From Burkholderia anthina (lineage in GTDB: Bacteria; Pseudomonadota; Gammaproteobacteria; Burkholderiales; Burkholderiaceae), in NCBI RefSeq assembly GCF_902498995.1, contig NZ_CABVLY010000004.1, positions 62,001 to 126,000 on the forward strand: a DNA stretch of 64,000 bases, in the 5' to 3' direction. Positions 8,773 through 17,757 of this stretch are shown one piece after another. Numbering within the stretch: position 1 is the stretch's first letter; each line of letters begins with the position of its first letter. A program made the position numbers and the translations under genes. The notes under the pieces are model-generated. The model did no database searches. It was given only the letters and a program-made list of their open reading frames with translations, and had not been told where the DNA came from.

Positions 8773-9216
8773 ATGACGCGCGCCTTTGACTCGACGCCGC
8801 GTGTCAGGCGAGAGACGGTTCTCGGCGTGTCCGGAGTGCTGTACGTCCTCTCGCTGATGACGCCGGCGATGTATTTCGAAAAGGAAGCGCCGCTGAGCGG
8901 GATGTCGGTGCTCGTCCAGGGATGGTGGGGGCTGTTCATGTTGAATCCTGCATGGCTCGCCAATCCGCTCTATATGGTCGCGGCCGTTCAGCTCGTGCGA
9001 AACCGATACGCCCGCGCAAGCATGTTCTCGGCTGCGGCGCTCGCATGCGCACTGTGTTCGCTGTTCACGACGAAGTGGTACTTCAACGAAGCGGACGCGA
9101 CGCCGATTTCCAGCTTCGGGATTGCGTTTTACGCGTGGTTCATCGCGCAGCTCGTGTTGCTGCTGGGCAGTTTGCGTTTGCGCCGGGAAACCACCGCCGC
9201 GCTGCCGGACAAATGA
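8773..9216 (+). CDS. Four-helix inner-membrane protein of the vgrG-rhs operon
   Basis: 147 aa with four hydrophobic segments: about residues 17-34 ('VLGVSGVLYVLSLMTPAM'), 45-70, 80-100 ('MFSAAALACALCSLF') and 115-135 ('IAFYAWFIAQLVLLLG'). I recognise no family. It lies 15 bp after the ankyrin gene and 64 bp before the chaperone gene, all on one strand, so it is probably co-transcribed. It could be a second immunity factor in the inner membrane, an accessory for the membrane-acting lipase, or a helper for the Rhs transmembrane region. Each of these is inference from position. Confidence 0.7.
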   Translation: MTRAFDSTPRVRRETVLGVSGVLYVLSLMTPAMYFEKEAPLSGMSVLVQGWWGLFMLNPAWLANPLYMVAAVQLVRNRYARASMFSAAALACALCSLFTTKWYFNEADATPISSFGIAFYAWFIAQLVLLLGSLRLRRETTAALPDK

Positions 9217-9280
9217 TCATCGGCGAACGTGGCGCCGATTTCGACAATTTCCAATTTCAACGAACGACGAGAGAACCAGC

Positions 9281-9739
9281 ATGACGGATTCCGAAAACCG
9301 TATCCGGATTCACGAAGGCAGCATCATTCTGCCGGACGGTTTCGAGGATCGCACGACCAACCTCTTCGTGCCGGCTGATACAACCGCGCAGCCCAACCTC
9401 AGTGTTGCGCGCGATTGGCTCAAGGAGGGCGAGACCCTGGCGGCGTATGTCGATCGCCAGATCGCATTGCTCAAATCGCGGTTGCAGGGCCATCGGGTGC
9501 TTTCCCGTCAGGTCGAGCGTCTTGGACCTGAAATCGATGGTATGCCGGGTGAGCGCATCGATGCCGCATATCGGAACGGCCCGAAGACGGTGTTTCAACG
9601 GCAGGGTGCGTTCATCGTCACCCCGGGGCGCGTGCTGATCTTTACCGCATCGAGCGCGAAAAGCTTCGGTGCAACGCTCGATGCACTGTGGCGCAACTGG
9701 CTCGACGGCTACCGCCCGGCCGAACAAGAGTCGGCGTAA
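9281..9739 (+). CDS. EagR/DcrB-family (DUF1795) chaperone for the Rhs effector
   Basis: 152 aa, about the usual length for Eag chaperones. 'IHEGSIILPDGFEDRTTNLFVP' is the hallmark N-terminus of the DcrB/DUF1795 fold, followed by 'ISVARDW'-like 'LSVARDWLKEGETLAAYVDRQI' and 'RQGAFIVTPGRVLIFTASS'. Eag proteins bind the N-terminal transmembrane helices of prePAAR effectors and keep them soluble until they are loaded on VgrG. The next gene, 21 bp downstream, encodes exactly such an effector. The start at 9281 follows a purine-rich 'cgagagaa' and gives the family N-terminus; longer upstream extensions are not family-like. Confidence 0.9.
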   Translation: MTDSENRIRIHEGSIILPDGFEDRTTNLFVPADTTAQPNLSVARDWLKEGETLAAYVDRQIALLKSRLQGHRVLSRQVERLGPEIDGMPGERIDAAYRNGPKTVFQRQGAFIVTPGRVLIFTASSAKSFGATLDALWRNWLDGYRPAEQESA

Positions 9740-9760
9740 CAACAGAAAAGGACAATCATC

Positions 9761-12700
9761 GTGTTCGAAGCCGCACGAGTCACTGATCCGATTGATCACA
9801 CCAGCGCGCTTGCAGGTTTCCTGGTTGGCGCCGTGCTGGGCATCGCCCTGATTGCCGCGGTGGCGTTTGCCACGTTCACGTGCGGATTCGGCGTCGCGTT
9901 GCTGGCAGGCATGATGGCCGGTATCGGCGCGCAGGCTCTCCTATCAATAGGGGAGTCGATCGGCAAGATGTTCAGTTCGCAATCCGGCAACATCATTACG
10001 GGTTCGCCGGACGTCTACGTCAATTCCCTGTCGGCGGCCTATGCGACGCTGAGTGGCGTGGCTTGCAGCAAGCACAATCCCGTCCCGCTCGTTGCGCAAG
10101 GCTCGACGAACATCTTCATCAACGGTCGGCCTGCGGCGCGCAAGGATGACAAGATTACGTGCGGCGCGACGATCGCCGACGGTTCGCACGATACGTTCTT
10201 CCATGGCGGTACGCAGACGTATCTACCCGTCGACGACGAAGTGCCACCGTGGCTACGGACCGCGACGGAATGGGCGTTCGTGCTGGCGGGTCTGGTCGGC
10301 GGGCTGGGCGGGTTGTTGAAGCAGGCTGGCGGGTTGTCACGTGCGGTCCTGCCGTGCGCTGCGAAATTCATCGGCGGGTACGTGCTCGGCGAGGCGTTCG
10401 GGCGCTACGTCGCCGGGCCCGCCATCAACAAGGCGATAGGCGGGATGTTCGGCAACCCGGTCGACATCACGACTGGAAGAAAGATCCTGTTGGCCGAATC
10501 GGAAACCGACTTCGTCATCCCGAGCCCGATGCCGGTCGCGATCAAGCGGTTTTATTCGAGCAGCATCGACTATGCAGGGACGCTCGGCCGCGGCTGGGTG
10601 GCGCCGTGGGAGCTTCGTCTGCATGCCCGCGACGGACGCCTCTGGTACACCGACGCGCAAGGGCGCGAGAGCGGATTTCCGCTGCTGCGTGCCGGGCAAG
10701 CCGCATTCAGCGAGGCCGATCAACGGTATCTGACCTGTACGCCCGACGGCCGCTACATCCTGCATGACATTGGCGAGACGTATTACGACTTCGGTCGGTA
10801 CGATCCGGATTCGGGCCGCATCGCCTGGGTTCGTCGCATCGAGGATCAGGCAGGCCAGTGGTGCCAGTTCGAGCGCGATAGCCGCGGCCGCGTTACAGAG
10901 ATTCTGACGTGCGGCGGGTTGAATGCCGTCCTCGATTACGAGCAAGAACACGGACGCCTTGGCACGGTCACGCTCGTCCATGGCGATGAGCGCCGGCTGG
11001 CCGTTGCTTACGCATACGATGAGAACGGCCAGCTGGCATCGGTGACGGATGCAAATGGGGCGGTCGTGCGCCAGTTCGCATATACCAACGGCCTGATGGC
11101 GAGTCATGTAAACGCACTGGGTTTCACATCGAGTTACGTGTGGTCGACGATCGAAGGGCAGCCGCGGGTTGTCGCGACGCGCACGAGCGAGGGCGAGGAC
11201 ACGATGCTCGAATACGACATCGAGGGCCGTCAGACACGCGTACGGCATGCCGATGGTCGCACCGCGCACTGGCGCTTCGATGCACAGTTTCAGATTGTCG
11301 AGTACACCGACTTCGACGGCGGACTCTACCGGATCAAGTACAACGATGCCGGCATGCCGGTGATGCTGATGCTGCCGGGGGAGCGCACGGCCGAATTCGA
11401 GTACGACGACGCAGGCAGGATCGTCGCCGAGACCGATCCGCTTGGCCGCACGACTCGCACTCGCTATGACGGCAACAGCATGCGGCCCGTGGAAGTTGTC
11501 GGGGCGGACGGTGGGGCTTGGCGCGCAGAATACGATCCGCAAGGCCGGTTGCTGTCGAGCCAGGATCCGCTTGGCCGCGAGAATCGCTACGAGTATCCGA
11601 AGGGGTTGACCGCATTGCCGATTGCGCATATCGACGCGCGTGGCGGACGCAAGACGCTTGTGTGGAATCGTCTCGGAGAATTGGTTGCCTATACGGACTG
11701 TTCCGGTAAAACCACGCGCAGCAGTTTCGATGCATTTGGACTGCCGCTTGCACGCGAGAACGCGCTGGGGCAGCGCGTGGTGTATGACGTACGTCCGACC
11801 GGCGAGCCACGTCGCATCACGTATCCCGACGGCAGCACGGAAACCTTCGATTACGACGCGGCCGGGCTCGTCGTGCGGCACGTCGGCCTCGGAGGACGGA
11901 TACAGCAGTCGCTGCGCAATGCACGCGGTCAACTTGTCGAAGCGATCGATCCTGCCGGACGACGGACCCGCTATCACTATGACGCAGCGGGGCGCCTGCG
12001 CGAACTCCGGCAGGGCCACGCGGACTACACGTTTACGTATAGCGCGGGCGGGCGGCTGTTGACCGAGAAGCGTCCGGACGGTGTCCAGCGGCGATTCGAG
12101 TATGGCGAAGGCGGTGAATTGCTGGGGCTGGACATCGTGGGCTCGCCGGACCGCCATGCGACGGCGAATCGTCCGATCCGTACGATCCGATTCGAACGTG
12201 ACCGGATGGGTAACCTGAAGGTCCAGCATACGCCGACCGATGTTACACGTTACGAGCGTAACAAGAATGACCAGTTGGTGAAGGTCGAGCGTACGCCGAC
12301 GTCGGCGGGTATCGCACTCGGCATCACGCCGAACGTGGTGCGTTTCGACTACGACAAGGTTGGGCGTCTTGTTGCCGAGCACGGTGCGAATGGCGACGTC
12401 GAATACGAGCTTGATGAACTCGGCAACGTGATATCGCTCGCGCTGCCGAACGATCAGACGCTACAGATGCTGCGTTACGGCTCCGGTCACGTTCATCAGA
12501 TCCGCTGCGGTGATCAGGTGGTGAGCGACTTCGATCGTGACGATTTGCATCGCGAGATCGCACGAACACAGGGGCGGCTGACTCAGCGTTTTGCCTACGA
12601 TCCGCTTGGCCGAAAAGTCTGGCAGTCCGCTGGCTTCCAACCGGACGCACTCGGTCGAGGACGAGGCGAGTTGTGGCGTAACTACGGTTACGACGCGGCG

Positions 12701-13999
12701 GGCGAACTGATCGAGACCAGCGACAGCCTGCGTGGCAGCACGCAGTACAGCTACGATCCGGCTGGACAGTTGACACGTCGCGTGAATACCATGGATCGGC
12801 AGTTCGAGGAATTTGCGTGGGACGCAGCAGGCAACATGCTCGACGACGCACAGCGCAAGAGTCGCGGATACGTGGAAGGCAATCGCCTGCGGATGTGGCA
12901 GAACCTGCGCTTCGAGTACGATCCGTTCGGCAATCTGACGACGAAGCTGCGCGGAGCCAACCAGCAGCAGCGCTTCACTTACGACGGGCAGGATCGGCTG
13001 ATCGTGGTGCGTACGCAGGACGCGCGTGGTGTGGTCGAAACGCGCTTCGAGTACGATTCGCTGGGTCGGCGTATTGCGAAGACCGATACCACCTTCGATG
13101 TACGCGGCGTGAAACTGCGCAGCGAGACGAAACGGTTCGTATGGGAAGGGTTGCGTCTCGCGCAGGAAGTGCGCGAGACGGGGGTGAGCAGTTATGTGCA
13201 CAGTCCGGATGATCCGTACTCGCCAGCGGCCCGCGTCGATGCGGTGATCGCGGAGGCGCTGGCGGCGGCCGCGATCGACACGGCGAAGCGAGCGTCGCGG
13301 ATCTACCACTTTCATACGGATCTGGCGGGGGCGCCGCTAGAGGTCACCGACGAGGCAGGCGAACTGGCGTGGGCGGGGCAATACACTGCGTGGGGCAAGG
13401 TCGAGCCGAGCAGGCGGCAACTGACTGCGGCGCGTACGGATCAGCCACTGCGCTATGCAGGACAGTATGCCGATGACAGCACGGGCCTTCACTACAATAC
13501 CTTCCGGTTCTATGATCCGGACGTGGGGCGGTTTATCAATCAGGATCCGATTGGACTGTATGGCGGTGGAAACCTGTATGCCTATGGTCCAAATTCACAG
13601 CGGTGGGTCGATCCATGGGGTTGGTGCTCGGTCAAGTTGAGCAATAACATGGAGAAATCGGGTATAAGTCGTCCCGCCAACTCTGCCGCGCACCATCTCG
13701 TTGGAGATACAGCGAAGCAAGCTGCGCCTGCGCGTGCCATTTTGACCAAATACGGTATTGATGTTGACTCTGAATTGAATGGGGTGTTTTTGCCTAATAG
13801 GAATAATGCCGACAATCTTGGCGGTATATTGCATAATGGGAAGCATCCTGATGTTTATTTTCAGAAGGTCAACCAACTTCTGCAAAAGGCTGATTTGGGT
13901 GGAAAGCAAGCTGTTCTTGATCAATTGCAGGCGATAAGGGAGGCGCTGCAGAATGCATCCAGAGATACGCCTTGGAAATCTGTTCTTTCTGAATTGTGA
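9761..13999 (+). CDS. rhs: prePAAR-PAAR-Rhs effector with AHH nuclease toxin
   Basis: 1412 aa, starting at GTG 9761 after 'aaaagga'. The N-terminus carries the prePAAR motif '[10 protein letters not shown]', then two transmembrane helices (about residues 20-58) that the Eag chaperone should bind. A PAAR tip domain follows (about 70-150), then another hydrophobic segment. Residues 250-1285 are Rhs/YD repeats forming the cocoon that encloses the toxin; the core ends at '[13 protein letters not shown]' and 'RWVDPWGW', the usual self-cleavage border. The last 125 residues, with lower GC, contain 'SAAHHLVG' (His1311-His1312) and 'NGVFLP', the AHH family of HNH/EndoVII-like nucleases, predicted to cut nucleic acid in the target. 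The immunity gene starts 6 bp later. Confidence 0.92.
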   Translation: MFEAARVTDPIDHTSALAGFLVGAVLGIALIAAVAFATFTCGFGVALLAGMMAGIGAQALLSIGESIGKMFSSQSGNIITGSPDVYVNSLSAAYATLSGVACSKHNPVPLVAQGSTNIFINGRPAARKDDKITCGATIADGSHDTFFHGGTQTYLPVDDEVPPWLRTATEWAFVLAGLVGGLGGLLKQAGGLSRAVLPCAAKFIGGYVLGEAFGRYVAGPAINKAIGGMFGNPVDITTGRKILLAESETDFVIPSPMPVAIKRFYSSSIDYAGTLGRGWVAPWELRLHARDGRLWYTDAQGRESGFPLLRAGQAAFSEADQRYLTCTPDGRYILHDIGETYYDFGRYDPDSGRIAWVRRIEDQAGQWCQFERDSRGRVTEILTCGGLNAVLDYEQEHGRLGTVTLVHGDERRLAVAYAYDENGQLASVTDANGAVVRQFAYTNGLMASHVNALGFTSSYVWSTIEGQPRVVATRTSEGEDTMLEYDIEGRQTRVRHADGRTAHWRFDAQFQIVEYTDFDGGLYRIKYNDAGMPVMLMLPGERTAEFEYDDAGRIVAETDPLGRTTRTRYDGNSMRPVEVVGADGGAWRAEYDPQGRLLSSQDPLGRENRYEYPKGLTALPIAHIDARGGRKTLVWNRLGELVAYTDCSGKTTRSSFDAFGLPLARENALGQRVVYDVRPTGEPRRITYPDGSTETFDYDAAGLVVRHVGLGGRIQQSLRNARGQLVEAIDPAGRRTRYHYDAAGRLRELRQGHADYTFTYSAGGRLLTEKRPDGVQRRFEYGEGGELLGLDIVGSPDRHATANRPIRTIRFERDRMGNLKVQHTPTDVTRYERNKNDQLVKVERTPTSAGIALGITPNVVRFDYDKVGRLVAEHGANGDVEYELDELGNVISLALPNDQTLQMLRYGSGHVHQIRCGDQVVSDFDRDDLHREIARTQGRLTQRFAYDPLGRKVWQSAGFQPDALGRGRGELWRNYGYDAAGELIETSDSLRGSTQYSYDPAGQLTRRVNTMDRQFEEFAWDAAGNMLDDAQRKSRGYVEGNRLRMWQNLRFEYDPFGNLTTKLRGANQQQRFTYDGQDRLIVVRTQDARGVVETRFEYDSLGRRIAKTDTTFDVRGVKLRSETKRFVWEGLRLAQEVRETGVSSYVHSPDDPYSPAARVDAVIAEALAAAAIDTAKRASRIYHFHTDLAGAPLEVTDEAGELAWAGQYTAWGKVEPSRRQLTAARTDQPLRYAGQYADDSTGLHYNTFRFYDPDVGRFINQDPIGLYGGGNLYAYGPNSQRWVDPWGWCSVKLSNNMEKSGISRPANSAAHHLVGDTAKQAAPARAILTKYGIDVDSELNGVFLPNRNNADNLGGILHNGKHPDVYFQKVNQLLQKADLGGKQAVLDQLQAIREALQNASRDTPWKSVLSEL
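13217..13620 (+). repeat. Rhs tip repeat, copy 1 (inside the full-length rhs)
   Basis: The last 400 bp of the Rhs core, from 'tactcgccagcgg' to the DPWGW codons. It is repeated almost unchanged at 14610 and more divergently at 16353. These copies give the homology needed to swap the C-terminal toxin by recombination. Confidence 0.9.
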
Positions 14000-14005
14000 G
14001 GCTGT

Positions 14006-14566
14006 ATGGATAATATTTATGGCATGAGACAGGATGAAGCATTTCAGCCGCTTGTTCAAGTCGATGATGATGGTGAAATCGCATATGACAAGAGCGTAGC
14101 TATACGAGCAACCGCTCTGTGCGGGCGAGGGTTTGGTCAGGATTACGACCCCGTTAAGCTTACGTGGGGTACTTCACGCAGAAAAAAGACTAGCGACGTT
14201 CATACGATGCTATCTCCGTTTATCGTGTTTAGTGAGAAGGCATTTGATGCATTGGCGCCGCTACTTCATGACAGTGGGGAGATATTGCAGGTCGAGGCTC
14301 CGATAAAAGGCATGCTCGGATTTCATGTAACCAGAGTGATAGAGAATGCTGTCGATATGGATGCATCAAAATTCAAAGTTTATCCTCAGGCGACGGTTTT
14401 TAATAAGATATGTCTTCTAGGGAGTCGTATCGAGGGGGTTGATGTATTTCGCCTAAATGAAAGCCCTGCAACTGTATTTGTTTCCGAGCGTTTTAGAGAA
14501 TTGGTGGAGCGAAACAAGTTAAAAGGGTTCGATTTTGGAGAGGTTATTTCTCAATCTCATAAGTAG
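14006..14566 (+). CDS. Imm11-like (DUF1629) immunity protein for the AHH toxin
   Basis: 186 aa starting 6 bp after the rhs stop. The opening 'YGMRQDEAFQPLVQVDDDGE' and the C-terminal 'VFVSERFRELVERNKLKGFDF' match the layout of the Imm11/DUF1629 immunity family, whose members often end with a 'F...L...G..F' helix-strand. The gene is AT-rich compared with the Rhs core, as is usual for recently exchanged toxin-immunity cargo. Position directly behind the AHH toxin makes it the cognate immunity protein by inference. A damaged relative of the same gene lies at 16090, so this immunity type was once duplicated. Confidence 0.75.
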   Translation: MDNIYGMRQDEAFQPLVQVDDDGEIAYDKSVAIRATALCGRGFGQDYDPVKLTWGTSRRKKTSDVHTMLSPFIVFSEKAFDALAPLLHDSGEILQVEAPIKGMLGFHVTRVIENAVDMDASKFKVYPQATVFNKICLLGSRIEGVDVFRLNESPATVFVSERFRELVERNKLKGFDFGEVISQSHK

Positions 14567-15419
14567 TATTCAGATCACGCTCGGTAACTGGTCAGAATAT
14601 GGTGAGCCATACTCGCCAGCGGCCCGCGTCGATGCGGTGATCGCGGAGGCGTTGGCAGCGGCCGCGATCGATACGGCGAAGCGAGCGTCGCGGATCTACC
14701 ACTTTCATGCGGATCTGGCGGGGGCGTCGCTAGATGTCACCGACGAGGCAGGCGAACTGACGTGGGCGGGGCAATACACTGCGTGGGGCAAGGTCGAGCC
14801 GAGCAGGCGGCAACTGACTGTGGCGCGTACGGATCAGCCACTGCGCTATGCAGGACAGTATGCCGATGACAGCACGGGTCTTCACTACAATACTTTCCGG
14901 TTCTATGATCCGGACGTGGGGCGGTTTATCAATCAGGATCCAATTGGGTTGTTGGGCGGCAACAATTTGTATGCCTACGCATCAAACCCATTGACCCGAA
15001 TCGATCCGATGGGGTGGTGTTCGACGAAGCTCGGGGAAAATATGGGGGCTCGCCCGCATGACGGTATGGCGAACCACCACTTGACTCCTGAAGAGTTCAT
15101 GAAGCATCCCGACTTCGCTGCTATGTTCAATCGGCTGCGCGGGATGGGATTCGACGGTGATGGTGCGTCTAATGGCATATTCCTGCCCGGTAGCTCCAAG
15201 CTTGCCCAAACGCTAGAGCTTCCTGGGCACTGGTCGAATCACGGGCAATACACTGCAGCAATTGAAACTGAGTTAACGAAACTTAACCAGCAATTCCTGG
15301 CTGACCGTCTTAGCGATACGCAACTTGCGTTCGGTATCGGGTGCATTCAAAATATGGCAAGAAAAGGTTTGAAATCCGGTAAATATGTGGTTGACGCAAT
15401 AGCGGGAAGACTGCTCTGA
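14535..15419 (+). CDS. Displaced Rhs C-terminal tip with a second AHH nuclease toxin
   Basis: 294 aa if it begins at TTG 14535, inside the end of the preceding immunity gene and 7 bp after 'aaaaggg'; the true start is uncertain. Residues 26-160 repeat the end of the Rhs core ('RIYHFHADLAGASLDVTDEAGE', 'YYDPDVGRF'-type '[20 protein letters not shown]', ending 'DPMGW'). The remaining 130 residues are a different toxin: 'MANHHLTPEEF' (His181-His182), 'NGIFLPGS' and 'GHWSNHGQY' fit the AHH nuclease family. It has no PAAR or chaperone-binding region, so it cannot be exported alone in the usual way. It is best read as a silent cassette that recombination could join to the full rhs. Confidence 0.8.
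   Translation: MERLFLNLISSIQITLGNWSEYGEPYSPAARVDAVIAEALAAAAIDTAKRASRIYHFHADLAGASLDVTDEAGELTWAGQYTAWGKVEPSRRQLTVARTDQPLRYAGQYADDSTGLHYNTFRFYDPDVGRFINQDPIGLLGGNNLYAYASNPLTRIDPMGWCSTKLGENMGARPHDGMANHHLTPEEFMKHPDFAAMFNRLRGMGFDGDGASNGIFLPGSSKLAQTLELPGHWSNHGQYTAAIETELTKLNQQFLADRLSDTQLAFGIGCIQNMARKGLKSGKYVVDAIAGRLL
14610..15017 (+). repeat. Rhs tip repeat, copy 2
   Basis: Near-identical to 13217-13620 for the first 340 bp and conserved in protein to the DPMGW codons. It begins abruptly at 'tactcgccagcgg', directly after a short linker that contains 'ggtcagaatatggtg'. Confidence 0.9.
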
Positions 15420-16045
15420 TGAATGCACGTTTTTACGTTGTTAAATATCGCGCCGGGGATGCGGGCTGCCCTCCATATCTGTCGGGGGAATTGAACCGTG
15501 ATGAATGGGAATGGCCGATGTATGTGGCTGATCCTTTCGGTGTCGATGTGAAGCATGAATATGTTTTCACGTTATCTGATCCGTCTATTTCGATTGATTT
15601 TGATTTTTATGGGGCGCAAACGAATTACGTGTCACGAGAGTTTTTGACTGTATGTGAAAAGACGGGAGTTCGTTATCGAGCAATCCCCATAAATATCGTT
15701 GCAAACAAAAGGTCCGCTGGTAAAAAAATATATTCTATATTTTTTCCTGCCGATCATGAATCTCTGCTCGACCGCCAAAAGTCAGACTATTCCGAGGACC
15801 GGGATCTGGAAACAAAAGAAGTTTCTGAGAATAAGTTGTTTCCAGGAATTCCGATGTATAGTTGGATCAAAAAATTCATCCCGTGCGACGATTGCTCTGG
15901 CAATCTTTTCAGATGCGAAGAGACAATGGAGCTAGTATGTAGCCAGGCTTTTAAAGCTGAGGTTGAGCGATGCGCATTGAAAGGCATTGATTTTTTGCCG
16001 ATCGATGAAAATTATTCCTATGACCCGTGGGGTGAGGCGCCTTAG
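15419..16045 (+). CDS. Imm11-like immunity protein for the displaced AHH toxin
   Basis: 208 aa. The start overlaps the toxin stop (TGATG), so translation is coupled and the pair is probably a toxin-immunity unit. The protein begins 'MNARFYVVKYRAGDAGCPPY' and ends 'CSQAFKAEVERCALKGIDFLPIDE', the same C-terminal helix-strand pattern as the immunity protein at 14006, which suggests the Imm11/DUF1629 group. Sequence between these ends is only weakly similar to that protein, as expected if each protects against a different AHH nuclease. The gene is notably AT-rich. A cluster 'IPCDDCSGNLFRCEE' has three cysteines that might bind metal; that is speculation. Confidence 0.7.
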   Translation: MNARFYVVKYRAGDAGCPPYLSGELNRDEWEWPMYVADPFGVDVKHEYVFTLSDPSISIDFDFYGAQTNYVSREFLTVCEKTGVRYRAIPINIVANKRSAGKKIYSIFFPADHESLLDRQKSDYSEDRDLETKEVSENKLFPGIPMYSWIKKFIPCDDCSGNLFRCEETMELVCSQAFKAEVERCALKGIDFLPIDENYSYDPWGEAP

Positions 16046-16089
16046 GCCGCTGTTTATCGTAGCTCCATGATTTGGATGTGGGGCGGTGC

Positions 16090-16320
16090 GTGAGTAACGT
16101 TTACGGTTTGAGACAGGATGACGCGTATCAGGCGCTGGTTCAGGTCGACGATAACGGTGAAATCGCAGATGACGCGAGCATTGCGATCCGAGCAGCCGCG
16201 CAATGCGGATAGAGGCTTGGGGGTGAATATTCTCCTCCAAGCCTTTCGTGGGATACGCCGCGTAGGAAAAAAGATAGTGATATTCCAGCGATGCTGCCTC
16301 CATTTATCGTATTTTTAGCT
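16090..16320 (+). pseudogene. Degenerate copy of the first immunity gene
   Basis: A GTG at 16090 opens a frame reading 'YGLRQDDAYQALVQVDDNGE' then 'SIAIRAAAQCG', closely matching the immunity protein at 14006. A TAG at 16210-16212 interrupts it. Reading on in the same frame gives 'SWDTPRRKKDSDIPAMLPPF', again homologous. Similarity ends near 16320, before the middle of the protein, and the sequence then enters the third Rhs tip copy. The product would be a 40-residue fragment, so this is a relic. Confidence 0.8.
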
Positions 16321-16352
16321 CAAAGCGCTGGACGGTCAGAGTATGGTGTCCG

Positions 16353-16775
16353 TACTCGCCAGCGGCCCGCGTCGATGCGGTGATCTCGGATGCCCTGGCG
16401 GCGGCCACGATTGATACGGCGAAGCGAGCTTCGCGGATCTACCACTTCCATACGGATTTGGCGGGGGCGCCGCTAGAGGTCACCGACGAGGCAGGCGAAC
16501 TGGCGTGGGCGGGGCAATACACGACGTAGGGTAAGGTCGAACCGAGCAGCCGGCAACTGACGGCCACGAGGACAGATCAGCCGCTGCGCTACGCTGGGCA
16601 GTATGCCGACGACAGCACTGGCCTCCACTACAACACGTTCCGATACTATGATCCGGATGTAGGGCGGTTCATCAACCAAGATCCGATCGGGTTGTTGGGT
16701 GGTGACAATCTATACGCGTATGCGCCAAATCCGACCGGGTGGATTGATCCGTGGGGATGGTGTGTTCACCTATAG
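16353..16775 (+). pseudogene. Third Rhs tip copy with an in-frame stop
   Basis: From 'tactcgccagcgg' at 16353 the Rhs tip is readable ('[22 protein letters not shown]', '[20 protein letters not shown]', ending 'DPWGW'). A TAG at 16527-16529 replaces the Trp codon of 'TAWGKVEP', and the frame ends at TAG 16773 soon after DPWGW. It is more diverged from copy 1 than copy 2 is. The endonuclease toxin that follows is in a different frame, so this tip no longer leads into it. It may still serve as recombination homology. Confidence 0.85.
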
Positions 16776-17140
16776 TTTCCCGCGGGGCCGCCGGTCAGCC
16801 GCTGCGTGCGACAGCGACAATCACGGCTGCAGGCCTAGGCACCGGGACCACAACGAATGCGTCGTCTCGAGCGTGGGCGAGATTATTGGGGTATCCGACT
16901 GACGATGCAGGACACATTCCAGGAAAACTTCTCGGCGGGAGTGGTGGGAAAGACGGTGTCTTCCCTCAGTTGCCGGGCATCAACCGTGGGTTGTTCAGAG
17001 ATTTCGAGGGACGGGTCGCAGCGTATGTGAATAGGGCTGGCTCGGCTGATGTGGACATCCAATTTGTCTACGGTAACGGTGGCACTCGCCCTACACAGAT
17101 AATCTATGACGTATTCCAGTACGGGAAAAATTATGGGTGA
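16751..17140 (+). CDS. DNA/RNA non-specific endonuclease (NucA-like) toxin domain, detached
   Basis: The frame contains '[22 protein letters not shown]' followed by '[18 protein letters not shown]' and '[22 protein letters not shown]'. This is the pattern of the Endonuclea_NS_2 family, in which the DxGH histidine and the downstream Asn contact metal and substrate. Such domains are common C-terminal toxins of Rhs and other polymorphic toxins. Its N-terminal codons overlap the end of the third tip copy in another frame, so a frameshift has separated toxin from Rhs. The start given is the first ATG-like codon and is not trustworthy. Catalytic residues look intact, but it is probably unexpressed or expressed only after recombination. 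Confidence 0.7.
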   Translation: MGMVCSPIVSRGAAGQPLRATATITAAGLGTGTTTNASSRAWARLLGYPTDDAGHIPGKLLGGSGGKDGVFPQLPGINRGLFRDFEGRVAAYVNRAGSADVDIQFVYGNGGTRPTQIIYDVFQYGKNYG

Positions 17141-17164
17141 TATTTTAAATAATTAAAGGTGGAG

Positions 17165-17593
17165 ATGATGGATGGTAATTTTGACCAAGCGCGAACGGCA
17201 TTGAAATCATTCATGTTTGAAATGAATCATTGGGAAAATAATTTTTATAAGAAAAAGCGCGGCGCGTTGGAAAATGGCGGCGATGTTTCTGAAATTGATG
17301 GTCACGCGCGGAAAGATCTTCTCGTTATTTTAGAGAAGTGGACGTTCCAAGAAAAAACAAACCAAGGGCGTTTGATTGATTTGGGCTGTTCGGACCCGCC
17401 AACATACGATCCTGAAACTGACGTCGAAGAGAGCGTGGAATCCAGTGGTGGCGAGGTGGTTTTCACCATTCGCCAGACAGTGGGGATGCTGACGATATCC
17501 CGATTCACCATGAAGAGCAAGGCGGGTGAATGGAAGGTGAAGAAAAAGGAGTTCATTAATTTTAAAGATAAATGGCAGCGTTCAGTCCTGTAG
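17165..17593 (+). CDS. NTF2-fold immunity protein for the endonuclease toxin
   Basis: 142 aa. 'FQEKTNQGRLIDLGCSDPPTYDPE', then a beta-rich half with 'VVFTIRQTVGMLTISRF' and 'GEWKVKKKEFIN', fits the NTF2-like immunity families found beside polymorphic nuclease toxins. ATG codons at 17165 and 17168 both follow the ribosome-binding site 'aaaggtggag'; a GTG at 17159 is less likely. It starts 24 bp after the toxin stop, the usual order. The gene is AT-rich. If the toxin is really silent, this gene could act as a free-standing immunity gene against neighbours carrying the same endonuclease. Confidence 0.7.
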   Translation: MMDGNFDQARTALKSFMFEMNHWENNFYKKKRGALENGGDVSEIDGHARKDLLVILEKWTFQEKTNQGRLIDLGCSDPPTYDPETDVEESVESSGGEVVFTIRQTVGMLTISRFTMKSKAGEWKVKKKEFINFKDKWQRSVL

Positions 17594-17757
17594 CAACGTC
17601 GCTAGACCTTTTTATCTAGTCGAGCCCTGTTAAGAGTAACGCATCTTCTGATGAGCGTGAGGATTGGATGTGAAGCTGCTTGTACAGGTTTCTGACACTT
17701 TAATCGCGTACGGTGTCGCAATAACGTAGAATCAACCGTCGTGTTGAGGATGGTAAT

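Noticed and set aside
16050-16090. A short Rhs-like stretch (catgatttggatgtggggcgg) before the degenerate immunity gene, as a fourth tip copy
   Set aside because: Only about 20 bp match, with no similarity on either side in frame; this is too little to call a repeat.
13217-16760. Repeats in the rhs region as a possible CRISPR or transposon structure
   Set aside because: The repeats are about 400 bp, coding, and located at the Rhs tip. No short spaced repeats, transposase or terminal inverted repeats are present.
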